Shown here: piece after piece, positions 1-7,725 of the stretch | Layout of the letters: every line of letters starts with the position of its first letter | Position numbering within the stretch: position 1 is the stretch's first letter | Source: Hepatobacter sp965661165 | GTDB lineage: Bacteria > Pseudomonadota > Alphaproteobacteria > Holosporales > Hepatobacteraceae | NCBI GenBank assembly: GCA_965661165.1 | Contig: CBFICL010000004.1 | Location: 1 to 46,447 of the forward strand | Direction: 5' to 3' | DNA length: 46,447 nt | Made by a program: the position numbers and the translations under genes | The notes under the pieces: generated by a model | The model's input: the letters and a program-made list of their open reading frames with translations, nothing else | Told to the model about the DNA's origin: nothing | Database searches by the model: none

Positions 1-106
1 TGTGTCTGTTTAGTGCAGGCTTTTTTGCGGCCTGTGGGTTGCCAAAAAACACGCGCCGGCGTCACACACACACGCGAAAAGGAAAGCGGCCAGCAAGCTT
101 GACCCT

Positions 107-391
107 TTGAAGAAAAATATCGCCAAGATCTTGAAAAAAGAACCAGAAACGCTCTATAGCGTCCAGTTAGGTGCTTTGCTCAACCGCCTGAATGCCGAAG
201 AATTAGCAAAATACCTGCAACAAGAAAACATATCATCAAAAATCGTCATAAAACAACGACGAAACGCCCCCCCTCTTTTCATTGTCAGGACACAAGAGTA
301 CGCCAGTTATACGGAAGCCAAGACGATTGCAGACACGCTTACCAGTAAGCACATGCTGTCAGCAACGGTTGTGAAGGTGAGTAAAGGGTAA
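107..391 (+). CDS. SPOR-domain protein (N-terminus uncertain)
   Basis: Residues about 17-90 read as a SPOR domain: the YSVQLGAL opening, a middle pairing 'AEELAKYLQQ' and a closing half with 'YASYTEAKTIADTL'. SPOR domains bind denuded peptidoglycan glycan strands, so an envelope location is expected. The listed start is a TTG with no good Shine-Dalgarno. The same frame is open upstream to a stop at 11-13 and encodes a basic linker rich in Lys, His and Ala. The next frame, open to the window edge, encodes a lipoprotein-type signal ending in FAACG (Cys codon 33-35). A slippery A-run at 44-50 joins the two, so the native protein is probably a SPOR lipoprotein starting outside the window. It lies 5 bp before tssJ, so the two are probably co-transcribed. 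Domain call is firm, start is not. Confidence 0.6.
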   Translation: MKKNIAKILKKEPETLYSVQLGALLNRLNAEELAKYLQQENISSKIVIKQRRNAPPLFIVRTQEYASYTEAKTIADTLTSKHMLSATVVKVSKG

Positions 392-396
392 ATAGA

Positions 397-966
397 GTGC
401 GCGTTTGGTCTAGTTTGCTTGCATTGTTCGGTGTTCTTGCCATTCTCTCAGGATGCTCAAGCACCCCTGCCCCAGAAAAACCGCCGGGCACATCTTTATC
501 TTCTTTTTCCGTTATCTCGCACAGAAAGCTGAACCACAGCTCAGCGCTCTCTTTAGACCTGGTGATTTGCTATGATAAGGACCTCTTTGAAAGGTTGAAA
601 AAAATGTCTTCAGGAGAGTATTTCAGTGATGTTGACCAGCTGCGCCGAGACAATATTTCCTTGCTTAAAATTTTCCGCTGGGAGGTGGTGCCTACGCAAA
701 TTCTTGAGGATTATACCCCCACGTTCAACGATAAAAGCAATGTTTGGGGCGTGATTGTGTTTGCCGACTATCCAGCAGAAGGCAATCATCGCTTTACCAT
801 TGCGCCAGAAACAAAAAGCACACGTGTCATTTTGGGGGTAGAAAAAATACAAGCTGTAGAAAACAAGGAAAAATCTGATTATGTTTCACAAAAAACCCTT
901 AATGTGTATCCAGCTGATGCAACGCTTTCCCTTGCCATACCTTCAGCAGATACGGCATCATCATAA
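397..966 (+). CDS. tssJ: type VI secretion lipoprotein TssJ-like
   Basis: A 189-residue lipoprotein with hydrophobic leader and lipobox LSGC, lipidated Cys at residue 20 and Ser at +2, predicting outer-membrane retention. The body resembles the TssJ (SciN/VasD) beta-sandwich: an early strand 'LSLDLVICYDKDLFERL', a central Leu/Phe-rich segment, and the strand 'NVWGVIVFADYPAEG' where the family has its conserved Gly-Val-x-x-Phe region. TssJ anchors the TssL-TssM membrane complex of the T6SS to the outer membrane. It starts with GTG, 5 bp after the SPOR gene and 29 bp before tssK, a gene order typical of T6SS operons. Sequence divergence is high, so the call leans on lipobox, size and the adjacent tssK. 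Confidence 0.65.
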   Translation: MRVWSSLLALFGVLAILSGCSSTPAPEKPPGTSLSSFSVISHRKLNHSSALSLDLVICYDKDLFERLKKMSSGEYFSDVDQLRRDNISLLKIFRWEVVPTQILEDYTPTFNDKSNVWGVIVFADYPAEGNHRFTIAPETKSTRVILGVEKIQAVENKEKSDYVSQKTLNVYPADATLSLAIPSADTASS

Positions 967-995
967 GAGTCATGAGGCGATAAGGAGAATCTGAC

Positions 996-2336
996 GTGTC
1001 ATTTAATGCGCATCCTATCCAGTGGTATGAAGGTATGTTCATGATGCCGCACCACTTTCAAGAAAACGACACCCTGCAGCAAAACCTTTGGCAACACCAC
1101 TTGCAGTATTTGGCTCCCTACCACTGGGGCATCACCCATATGTCGTTTGATGAATCAGCCTTGGCCCAGGGTGTGTTTAAAATCCTCAAGCTTCAGGCCG
1201 TTATGCCCGATGGCACTGTTATTTTCTTTCCTGATGCTCATGATGAGTCCCTCGAGCTCTCCCTCCACGACCATCTTGAGGATGATCGAAAACCCCATAC
1301 TCTTTTTCTTTCCCTGTTTAAGAAAAGCGTTCATGAAGGCAAAAAAGACACGTTTTCTTCACGGCACAAGCCTGTAGAAAGTGCCAGTCATGACATCAAT
1401 GCACCAGATTCACACATCAACATCACTCGGCTAAAACCCCTGATCACCTTGGGATTTGACAAAAAGAATCAAGCGCAAAGGACGTTTCTTCCTTTGGCGA
1501 TCCTTACGCGAGATGGGTTGAAGATAACACCAACCCCTTATATGCCCCCATGCATGCACCTTGATAAAAGCACCGCCTTTTTCACCAGGTGCCGCACACT
1601 TTCAAAATCGCTGCGGGATAAGGTGATGTATCTGCAGAAAAAAGTGAGACAACGCGCCCGCGCCACCACATCCCTTTTTGATGCACAATCCATTTGGCAG
1701 TTTGATACCATGCGGCGGCACCTGATTGTGGCCTTGATTAATTTTGAGGCGCTCTTACAAGAAGCGCAGCTGAGCCCTTATGTGCTCTATCGCGAGCTGC
1801 TTCATGTGGCCTCACGATGCGCGGCCATTAAATGGGGTGGTGCAGCGCCTTCTCTGCCCCCCTATCAGCATGAGAACCTTCATGTCTGTTTTGACGACAT
1901 CATCACCTTCATTGAACAATCCCTTGCTGAAATTGAAGAGGCCTATCGCGTTTATGCTTTCCAAAAAACAGATCGCTTATTCAGTCTGACAGTGGATCAA
2001 GCATGGCTGGAGCAGCCGCTCATCATTGGCCTGAAAGCACCACCCAACCAAACAGAAGAGAGAATGGTTTCGTGGATTAAAAATGCCGTGATTGTATCGC
2101 AAAGTCGCATCAAAACCGTGCAGGAAAACCGTATTTTGGGGGCCACACGCAATTACATACAAACGGCAGAGAAAATCCGCCTCATCCCTGATCGAGGAAC
2201 AGTGTTATGTGAAATCATCCCAGATAATGACTTTATTAAGCCTGATGAGCCTTTGCATATCTTTAATATGTCAGACGACCCGGCCAAACGACCTGAACAA
2301 ATTGTCTTTTATGCGCCTCAAAACGAGGATGCTTGA
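996..2336 (+). CDS. tssK: type VI secretion baseplate protein TssK
   Basis: TssK (ImpJ/VasE) is a trimeric baseplate component that links the T6SS tail to the membrane complex in the cytoplasm. The family signature is at the N-terminus: 'IQWYEGMFMMPHHFQEND' matches the usual W-x-EGM-x-L-x-P-x-HFQ pattern, followed by 'PYHWGI'. Length 446 residues is normal for the family. The start is GTG at 996 with AAGGAG 8 bp upstream. No TssL or TssM follows; yebC comes next, so the rest of the system must lie upstream of the window or elsewhere. The gene ends inside a terminator-like hairpin. No lesion is visible. Confidence 0.9.
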   Translation: MSFNAHPIQWYEGMFMMPHHFQENDTLQQNLWQHHLQYLAPYHWGITHMSFDESALAQGVFKILKLQAVMPDGTVIFFPDAHDESLELSLHDHLEDDRKPHTLFLSLFKKSVHEGKKDTFSSRHKPVESASHDINAPDSHINITRLKPLITLGFDKKNQAQRTFLPLAILTRDGLKITPTPYMPPCMHLDKSTAFFTRCRTLSKSLRDKVMYLQKKVRQRARATTSLFDAQSIWQFDTMRRHLIVALINFEALLQEAQLSPYVLYRELLHVASRCAAIKWGGAAPSLPPYQHENLHVCFDDIITFIEQSLAEIEEAYRVYAFQKTDRLFSLTVDQAWLEQPLIIGLKAPPNQTEERMVSWIKNAVIVSQSRIKTVQENRILGATRNYIQTAEKIRLIPDRGTVLCEIIPDNDFIKPDEPLHIFNMSDDPAKRPEQIVFYAPQNEDA

Positions 2337-2347
2337 GGCGGTTTTCT
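2314..2347 (+). terminator. hairpin terminator overlapping the tssK stop
   Basis: CGCCTCAA (2314-2321) pairs perfectly with TTGAGGCG (2333-2340), giving an 8-bp stem with an 11-nt loop, followed by GTTTTCT. The tssK stop TGA (2334-2336) sits in the descending arm. Probable intrinsic terminator of the T6SS operon. The T-run is short, so efficiency is uncertain. Confidence 0.5.
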
Positions 2348-2501
2348 AAGAGATTCTGCTCACCTTATGGGCACAAGAAAAACACCCGTGATGGCTTTTT
2401 TGAAGTTGCCCCCCAAGGACTCGTGCCATTAACACCGCACTTTACACAGCAAGCAAAGCTTTTTACACTTTCCTCAAGCACATGCGTCGTGGGATGGGTT
2501 G

Positions 2502-3221
2502 ATGGCCGGTCATTCACAATTTAAAAACATTATGCACCGTAAAGGTGCACAAGATGCCAAGCGCGCCAAAGTTTTTACCAAAATTATTCGCGAAATCACG
2601 GTGGCTGCCCAAATGGGCGGACCTGATGTAGACGCCAACCCCCGCCTGCGCACAGCCCTCTTGGCCGCCCGCACTGCTAACATGCCCAAAGATAATATTG
2701 AGCGGGCCATCAAAAAAGGCTCAGGGGAAGCGTCTGATGTGATTTATAATGAAATGCGCTATGAAGGCTATGGCCCGGGCGGTGTAGCCATTATTATTGA
2801 AGCGCTTACAGACAACCGCAACCGCACAGCCGCAGAGGTGCGTTCTATTTTGACCAAACATGGCGGACGCATGGCAGATACAGGCAGTGTGACATTTGTG
2901 TTTAAACACAAGGGCATGATCCTTTATGACAAAGAGAGTAACGAAGAGGCCTTGCTTGAAGCATCCTTGAATGCAGGCGCAGACGATTTTATGACCCTTG
3001 ACGACGGGTTTGAAATTTCGGCTCCTAAGGAATCGTGGCACGCCGTGAGAGAAACAATGGAAAAAGAATTTGGTCCGCCCTTAAATGCAGCCCTTGTGTG
3101 GGTGCCCGATGTTATGGTGGCCTTAGGCGACAAAAAAGAAAGCTTCACAAAACTGGTGAACCTGTTAGAAGATTGTGACGATGTGCAAGCGGTATGGCAC
3201 AATGCTGAAGAGGAAGAATAA
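2502..3221 (+). CDS. yebC: YebC/PmpR-family regulator
   Basis: Full-length YebC/PmpR (TACO1-type) protein of 239 residues. The family start MAGHSQFKNIMHRKG is exact, which fixes the start at the ATG 2502 rather than the TTG one codon earlier. Further hallmarks are 'NPRLRTALLAARTANMPKDNIERAIKK' in two adjoining conserved blocks, 'YEGYGPGGVAIIIEALTDN' and 'FKHKGMI'. Family members act as DNA-binding regulators or, for some homologues, as ribosome-associated factors relieving stalling at proline stretches. The C-terminus is acidic. It follows the T6SS terminator after about 150 bp, so it probably has its own promoter. Which role it has here cannot be told from sequence. Confidence 0.93.
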   Translation: MAGHSQFKNIMHRKGAQDAKRAKVFTKIIREITVAAQMGGPDVDANPRLRTALLAARTANMPKDNIERAIKKGSGEASDVIYNEMRYEGYGPGGVAIIIEALTDNRNRTAAEVRSILTKHGGRMADTGSVTFVFKHKGMILYDKESNEEALLEASLNAGADDFMTLDDGFEISAPKESWHAVRETMEKEFGPPLNAALVWVPDVMVALGDKKESFTKLVNLLEDCDDVQAVWHNAEEEE

Positions 3222-3269
3222 CCTCCTACATTCCATATCAGCGCTGCGCTCTTTTGTTGATCAGCCGCC

Positions 3270-3467
3270 TCATCCCCCCTCTTTGTGACACTGAGGTGAT
3301 TCAAACACCTGGCTGCAATAAGGACACACAACGCGCCCTGAAGGCTGGAGGTTCAAAAAAACCACAGGGTGTCCGTGGTTTCCTTCACCCTGACAGCGGG
3401 CAATGGGCATCGAGATGGTGATAGACTCACCATGACGTTCATGACGCCCCTGTGATGATTGAATCAT
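3270..3467 (-). CDS. small CHCC zinc-finger protein
   Basis: A 65-residue protein whose core reads C-x7-H followed by 'HPVVFLNL' and 'GRVVCPYCSQVF', the Cys-His-Cys-Cys zinc-ribbon of the zf-CHCC family (related to mitochondrial complex I subunit NDUFS6/Lyrm-associated proteins). Small proteins of this type are widespread in alphaproteobacteria and single-copy. The ATG at 3467 is preceded by a GGAAGGG Shine-Dalgarno, so it is preferred over the longer in-frame extension. It converges on yebC (48 bp gap) and is transcribed away from the tRNA-Arg gene. Function is not established; a role with respiratory complex I assembly is only suggested by homology. Confidence 0.8.
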   Translation of the reverse strand: MIQSSQGRHERHGESITISMPIARCQGEGNHGHPVVFLNLQPSGRVVCPYCSQVFESPQCHKEGG

Positions 3468-3558
3468 AACCCCCCCCTTCCAAAGAAAAAACCAAAGAAG
3501 GCCTTTCAGCACCTTGCTTTCAAGTATATACATAAAGAGACAACTAAAGACTAACCAT

Positions 3559-3635
3559 GCGCCCGTAGCTCAGCTGGATAGAGCGTTGCCCTCCGGAGGC
3601 AAAGGTCAGGGGTTCGAATCCCTTCGGGCGTACCA
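3559..3635 (+). tRNA. tRNA-Arg (anticodon CCG)
   Basis: A 77-nt cloverleaf including an encoded CCA end (3633-3635). Acceptor arm GCGCCCG pairs with CGGGCGT with one G-U at the first pair. D-arm GCTC..GAGC, anticodon stem TTGCC/GGCAA with loop CTCCGGA giving anticodon CCG, and T-arm AGGGG TTCGAAT CCCTT are all intact. It decodes the arginine codon CGG. Confidence 0.95.
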
Positions 3636-3667
3636 GCCCTTTGTTTTTATGATTTTTGACAAGCCTC

Positions 3668-5929
3668 ATGACCACACTTCCGCCGCCTGAACATACGCCT
3701 ACCTCCCCTCAAACTCTTTTATGGGAGAAAATAAACAAGCTGAACCCATCGCAGCGCCAAGGGGTGGAAACAACAGAAGGCCCGGTGTTGATTCTGGCAG
3801 GTGCAGGCACAGGCAAAACGACGGTGCTCACCACGCGCCTGGCCTATTTGGCCCTCGAGAAACAATGCTCTTTTTCTCATATGTTGGCCGTGACTTTCAC
3901 CAATAAAGCCGCCAATGAAATGAAGCAGCGCCTCAAAACCTTTTTTGGTGGAGACGATATTTTTTGTCCATGGGTGGGCACGTTTCACCACATAGGTTTG
4001 AAGATATGCCGACGCTATCACGATCTTTTGGGTCTGCCGTCACGCTTTTTGATTATGGATAACGAAGATCAACTTCGCCTTCTCAAACAAGTGATGAAAG
4101 CCCGTCAGCTCGATGAAAAAGCCTATCCACCCAAACTGTTTTCGTGGGCCATCGGGCGCCTGAAAGATCGCGCGCTTGAGCCCCACCAGGTAACGCCCAC
4201 AGAAGCCACGCGCCTTTTGGGCACAGACAAAAGCCAGCTGCTTATCAGCCTCTATACAGACTATCAACAGGCCTTGCACCGTTGTGGCGGCGCTGACTTT
4301 GGCGATCTGATTCTGTTGTGTCTGAAGCTCTTTCGCGAACACCCCGAGATTCTGCACGGCTATCAGAAAAGGTTTCGCTACCTGTTGGTGGATGAGTATC
4401 AAGACATCAACGTGGCGCAATATGTATGGCTGCGTTTGCTGGCTTCAGGAGAAAGTCCGCATATATGCTGTGTGGGGGATGATGACCAATCTATTTATGG
4501 GTGGCGCGGTGCCGAAGTCGACCACATTTTAAAATTCGAGCAGGATTTTCACGGCACCACCTTAATTAAGTTGGAAGATAACTATCGCTCCACCTCCTCT
4601 ATCCTGCACGCGGCTTCTGGTTTGATTGACCATAACAAAGGCCGTTTGGGAAAAACACTACGCGCCGCCACCACGCACCCTCAAGAAGAAAAAGTCCGCA
4701 TCAAAAACACCACGGATGATCGATCTGAAGCCCGTTTTATTGCCCATGATATCCACACCATGCTTTCAGCTGGTCACAAACCTCAAACGATCGCCATTTT
4801 AGTGAGAGCCACCTTTCAAACACGAGCCTTTGAGGAAGCCTTGTTGGGGCTGGGCATTCCCTATCGCCTGGTGGGATCCACGCGCTTTTATGAACGCCTT
4901 GAAATCAAAGATGCCGTTGCTTATTTAAAACTCATGGTGAACCCTACAGACAATTTAGCCTTTGAGCGCGCCCTTAGCACCCCCAAACGCGGTGTTGGCG
5001 CCACCACCCTTCAAAAGCTTTATGCCCATGCCCGCATGCATAACCTCTCTCTTTGGGAAAGCCTTGAGGATTGTCTGACCGGCGGTGGCCCTCCCCTCAC
5101 CAAAGGCGCCTTGGCTAAGTTGCTCACCTTTGTGGCTGATATCAAAACCTGGCAGACTATGATGCATGAAGAAGCACCCTCCAAAATAGCCGAACATATG
5201 CTTGAAAAATCAGGCTATATGCAACACTGGCGCCACACCAAAAGTGATGAAGCCCAGGGACGTCTTGAAAACCTGAGAGAATTGCTGAAAGTGTTGACAG
5301 ATTTTTCATCCTTGGATGAGTTTTTAGAGCACATCAGCCTTGTCACCGACAACACCAAGCAAGAAACGCTGGAAGCTGTGCAACTTATGACCCTCCACAC
5401 CGCCAAAGGGTTGGAGTTTGATACGGTGTTCCTGCCAGGCTGGGAAGAAAACATTTTCCCTCATCCCAAAGCCCTAGAAGAGTCAGGGGATCGCGGCCTT
5501 GAGGAAGAGCGGCGGCTGGCCTATGTGGGCATTACCCGCGCCAAACGCAAAGCCACCATCACCTATGCCCAGAGACGCAGCTTCTTTGGCGGCGGATGGC
5601 AACCCAGCTTTCCCTCACGCTTTTTAGAGGAATTGCCAGCTACAGCCATCGAGCACGAAAAACGCATGCCTTACATGCCTTCAGCAAGAACGCCCTTTTC
5701 AGATTCACGCGTGGGGAACCCCACACTTTTTCATGCGAAGACGCCACCATCACCTGGTATCGCCTCCCCTTCACCATCAGAGGCCCTTTTTGCAGAAGGC
5801 ACACCTGTACTGCACAAAGCATTTGGTGAGGGCGTCGTTGTAAAGGCAGAAGGCCCCGTCATTGTGGTAGATTTTGTGGGCGTCGGCGTGCGCAAGATCA
5901 TGGCGCGCTTTTTAGAAAAAAAAGAATAG
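3668..5929 (+). CDS. uvrD: UvrD/PcrA-type ATP-dependent DNA helicase
   Basis: Superfamily 1A 3'-5' helicase of 753 residues, acting in nucleotide excision and mismatch repair and in clearing proteins from DNA. All core motifs are visible in order: Q-motif 'LNPSQRQGVETTEGPVLILA', Walker A GAGTGKTT, 'AVTFTNKAANEMK', DEXX-box LLVDEYQDIN, motif III 'GDDDQSIYGWRGAE', motif IV 'LEDNYRSTSSIL', motif V 'LMTLHTAKGLEFDTVFLPG' and motif VI 'AYVGITRAKRKA'. The C-terminal 45 residues ('VLHKAFGEGVVV') form the Tudor-like domain of UvrD/PcrA. The ATG at 3668 is preferred over a TTG four codons upstream. It stands alone downstream of tRNA-Arg. UvrD and PcrA cannot be separated by sequence here. Confidence 0.93.
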   Translation: MTTLPPPEHTPTSPQTLLWEKINKLNPSQRQGVETTEGPVLILAGAGTGKTTVLTTRLAYLALEKQCSFSHMLAVTFTNKAANEMKQRLKTFFGGDDIFCPWVGTFHHIGLKICRRYHDLLGLPSRFLIMDNEDQLRLLKQVMKARQLDEKAYPPKLFSWAIGRLKDRALEPHQVTPTEATRLLGTDKSQLLISLYTDYQQALHRCGGADFGDLILLCLKLFREHPEILHGYQKRFRYLLVDEYQDINVAQYVWLRLLASGESPHICCVGDDDQSIYGWRGAEVDHILKFEQDFHGTTLIKLEDNYRSTSSILHAASGLIDHNKGRLGKTLRAATTHPQEEKVRIKNTTDDRSEARFIAHDIHTMLSAGHKPQTIAILVRATFQTRAFEEALLGLGIPYRLVGSTRFYERLEIKDAVAYLKLMVNPTDNLAFERALSTPKRGVGATTLQKLYAHARMHNLSLWESLEDCLTGGGPPLTKGALAKLLTFVADIKTWQTMMHEEAPSKIAEHMLEKSGYMQHWRHTKSDEAQGRLENLRELLKVLTDFSSLDEFLEHISLVTDNTKQETLEAVQLMTLHTAKGLEFDTVFLPGWEENIFPHPKALEESGDRGLEEERRLAYVGITRAKRKATITYAQRRSFFGGGWQPSFPSRFLEELPATAIEHEKRMPYMPSARTPFSDSRVGNPTLFHAKTPPSPGIASPSPSEALFAEGTPVLHKAFGEGVVVKAEGPVIVVDFVGVGVRKIMARFLEKKE

Positions 5930-6049
5930 ATTTTGTTGATTTTTTGGTGATATTTATTTAAAAAAGACGCTTTTTAAGCAGAAAATTACACTAATAGTGG
6001 TATCTGCAAGAAAGGTGGTAAGCCGTTATCAACGATAGTGAGGTTTTAT

Positions 6050-7570
6050 ATGAAGTTCTTTCTTTTATTAGGTTGTTTTCTCTCTTTAGGCACATGGCCT
6101 GTGTGCGCCATGGACATGGCCGATCCAGAAACCGCGGATGGGGCGAGCATCGCGCCAAGCCCCCCCGTTTGCGCAAAAAAAAACACACCCTTTCCTCCTT
6201 CGCTGAAAGGAAAAGTGACACCGGCTCTTATCATTCCTGACAGTCCTGACGACTGTGCATCCGCCGGGAAAAAATCATCTATGCTTTATATCACGTATCA
6301 AGAAGATATGTGTAAAATCTGCTATGTAGGCACGCCCCAACCTTTGCCATCTCTAGCTGGCGCCATCAGCAGACAAGCTGGTGATTTACTTCACTCTCAT
6401 CATACTTCAGATGCCGTCTCTTACACGCTCGATGACATGTTTGATTGGCTCATCGCCACCTTGATCGAGAAAAAAATATCCACGGCGCCACACCATGCTC
6501 TTTTCATCAACGACCCCATGGCCTTGGCTGACCCAAGACACACCCTCGACAGCCAAAGGCTCACCCATGTGATGTTCACAAAAAGTAATAATACACCTCA
6601 TCGATTGCTTTACCTTTCTGCCCCGCTCACCTCGGTCACCTATGTTGCCAGAAGTGCGCCTCTTTTTTGGGATGTGGAGCGCTTTCCCAAGCTCAATCAC
6701 ATTCACACACAGACATCTCCCTTTTTCTTCCCAGGCTATTTTTTGAATACATCCATTGTGCGTAATCCATCTTGGGAAAACCGTGCACCTTCTTTTGCCT
6801 ATGCAGGCCGTTACGTGGGATATAGAGATTTGGGCAAACAGCCACGCACTGGCGTGAAAAGCCACATAGCGTTTTTTGCACGCGAGGAAGATCCGTGGGG
6901 CATTGGTGCACAACATTGCACCATTACCTATCCAAGCCTTCAAAGATATGCTTCTGCAAAGGGCATACACAATAACTTCCTTAAAACCTGTGAAGGAACA
7001 AACCACTGGAACACTTTACCCAATGAACTGGTTGAAAACATTATGTTTAAATTGTCTGGCAGGGATTTAATTACCTTCAAAAACGTTTGCAAACGTTTTC
7101 AGAGAATTGTCTTAGGCAAAAGAAGTAACGAAAAGTTTTGTCAAGATATGCTGATCCACTCTTTGGGATTTGATCTTCTAGAACACGCGGGAAATGCTTT
7201 GTTTAAAGCACCTTTTGTCACCATCAGCAATAATCTAGAAGTCCGCAGTAAAGAAGGACTTTATGACTGTAGACTTTCTCTATCCTACGACCAGGGTGTG
7301 GTAACACAAGAAAACATTCGTGCAGATTTTAGCGTTCACACCCTTTCAGGTATCGCTTCTTCCGCAGAAGATCAGGCATTCTATCAGCGTATTGACCTTA
7401 CGTTATTTCCCGGAACCCAGCCTGACAAAAAACTGCTCACGGTAGGACCCTTTTATCGGCATGTCCTTGAAGAAAGTGATGAGCGTTTGCAACTTTCCCG
7501 ACAGCTGCAGTTGATCATGGTCGCCTCAAAGCTCATTGCTGACGATTGGAACGCAAAAACGCTGCGTTAG
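6050..7570 (+). CDS. exported F-box protein, putative effector
   Basis: A 506-residue protein with a clear signal peptide (MKFFLLLGCFLSLGTWPVCA, cleavage likely after residue 20). At about residues 319-365 it carries an F-box: 'WNTLPNELVENIMFKL' then 'DLITFKNVCKRFQRIV'. F-boxes bind Skp1 of eukaryotic SCF ubiquitin ligases and have no known partner in bacteria, so action inside a eukaryotic host cell is inferred. The large region before the F-box and the 140 residues after it match nothing I recognise. The ATG at 6050 is chosen because GAGG lies 6 bp upstream and the signal peptide starts there; a GTG at 6038 is in frame. The upstream 120 bp are AT-rich. The gene is intact. Confidence 0.72.
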   Translation: MKFFLLLGCFLSLGTWPVCAMDMADPETADGASIAPSPPVCAKKNTPFPPSLKGKVTPALIIPDSPDDCASAGKKSSMLYITYQEDMCKICYVGTPQPLPSLAGAISRQAGDLLHSHHTSDAVSYTLDDMFDWLIATLIEKKISTAPHHALFINDPMALADPRHTLDSQRLTHVMFTKSNNTPHRLLYLSAPLTSVTYVARSAPLFWDVERFPKLNHIHTQTSPFFFPGYFLNTSIVRNPSWENRAPSFAYAGRYVGYRDLGKQPRTGVKSHIAFFAREEDPWGIGAQHCTITYPSLQRYASAKGIHNNFLKTCEGTNHWNTLPNELVENIMFKLSGRDLITFKNVCKRFQRIVLGKRSNEKFCQDMLIHSLGFDLLEHAGNALFKAPFVTISNNLEVRSKEGLYDCRLSLSYDQGVVTQENIRADFSVHTLSGIASSAEDQAFYQRIDLTLFPGTQPDKKLLTVGPFYRHVLEESDERLQLSRQLQLIMVASKLIADDWNAKTLR

Positions 7571-7725
7571 CCCCCTTATAACATACACCAAAGCCTTGGG
7601 AGCGCTGATCCCGCTCCTTGGCTTCCTTTCACCACGCAGCCTTATGTAGACCGCTGTGGGCCTTGAATGTCTTCGCTTGGTGTATGCGTTACTATCCCTG
7701 AAACGCGACAACACCCTTAAACGTT

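Noticed and set aside
105..110. CTT TGA, similar to the prfB programmed +1 frameshift site, in the leader frame
   Set aside because: A +1 shift leads to a stop within 20 codons and not into the SPOR frame, so it is not a productive site.
2333..2524. 63-codon open frame between tssK and yebC
   Set aside because: It overlaps the tssK stop and the yebC start, has no ribosome-binding site and shows no domain-like sequence.
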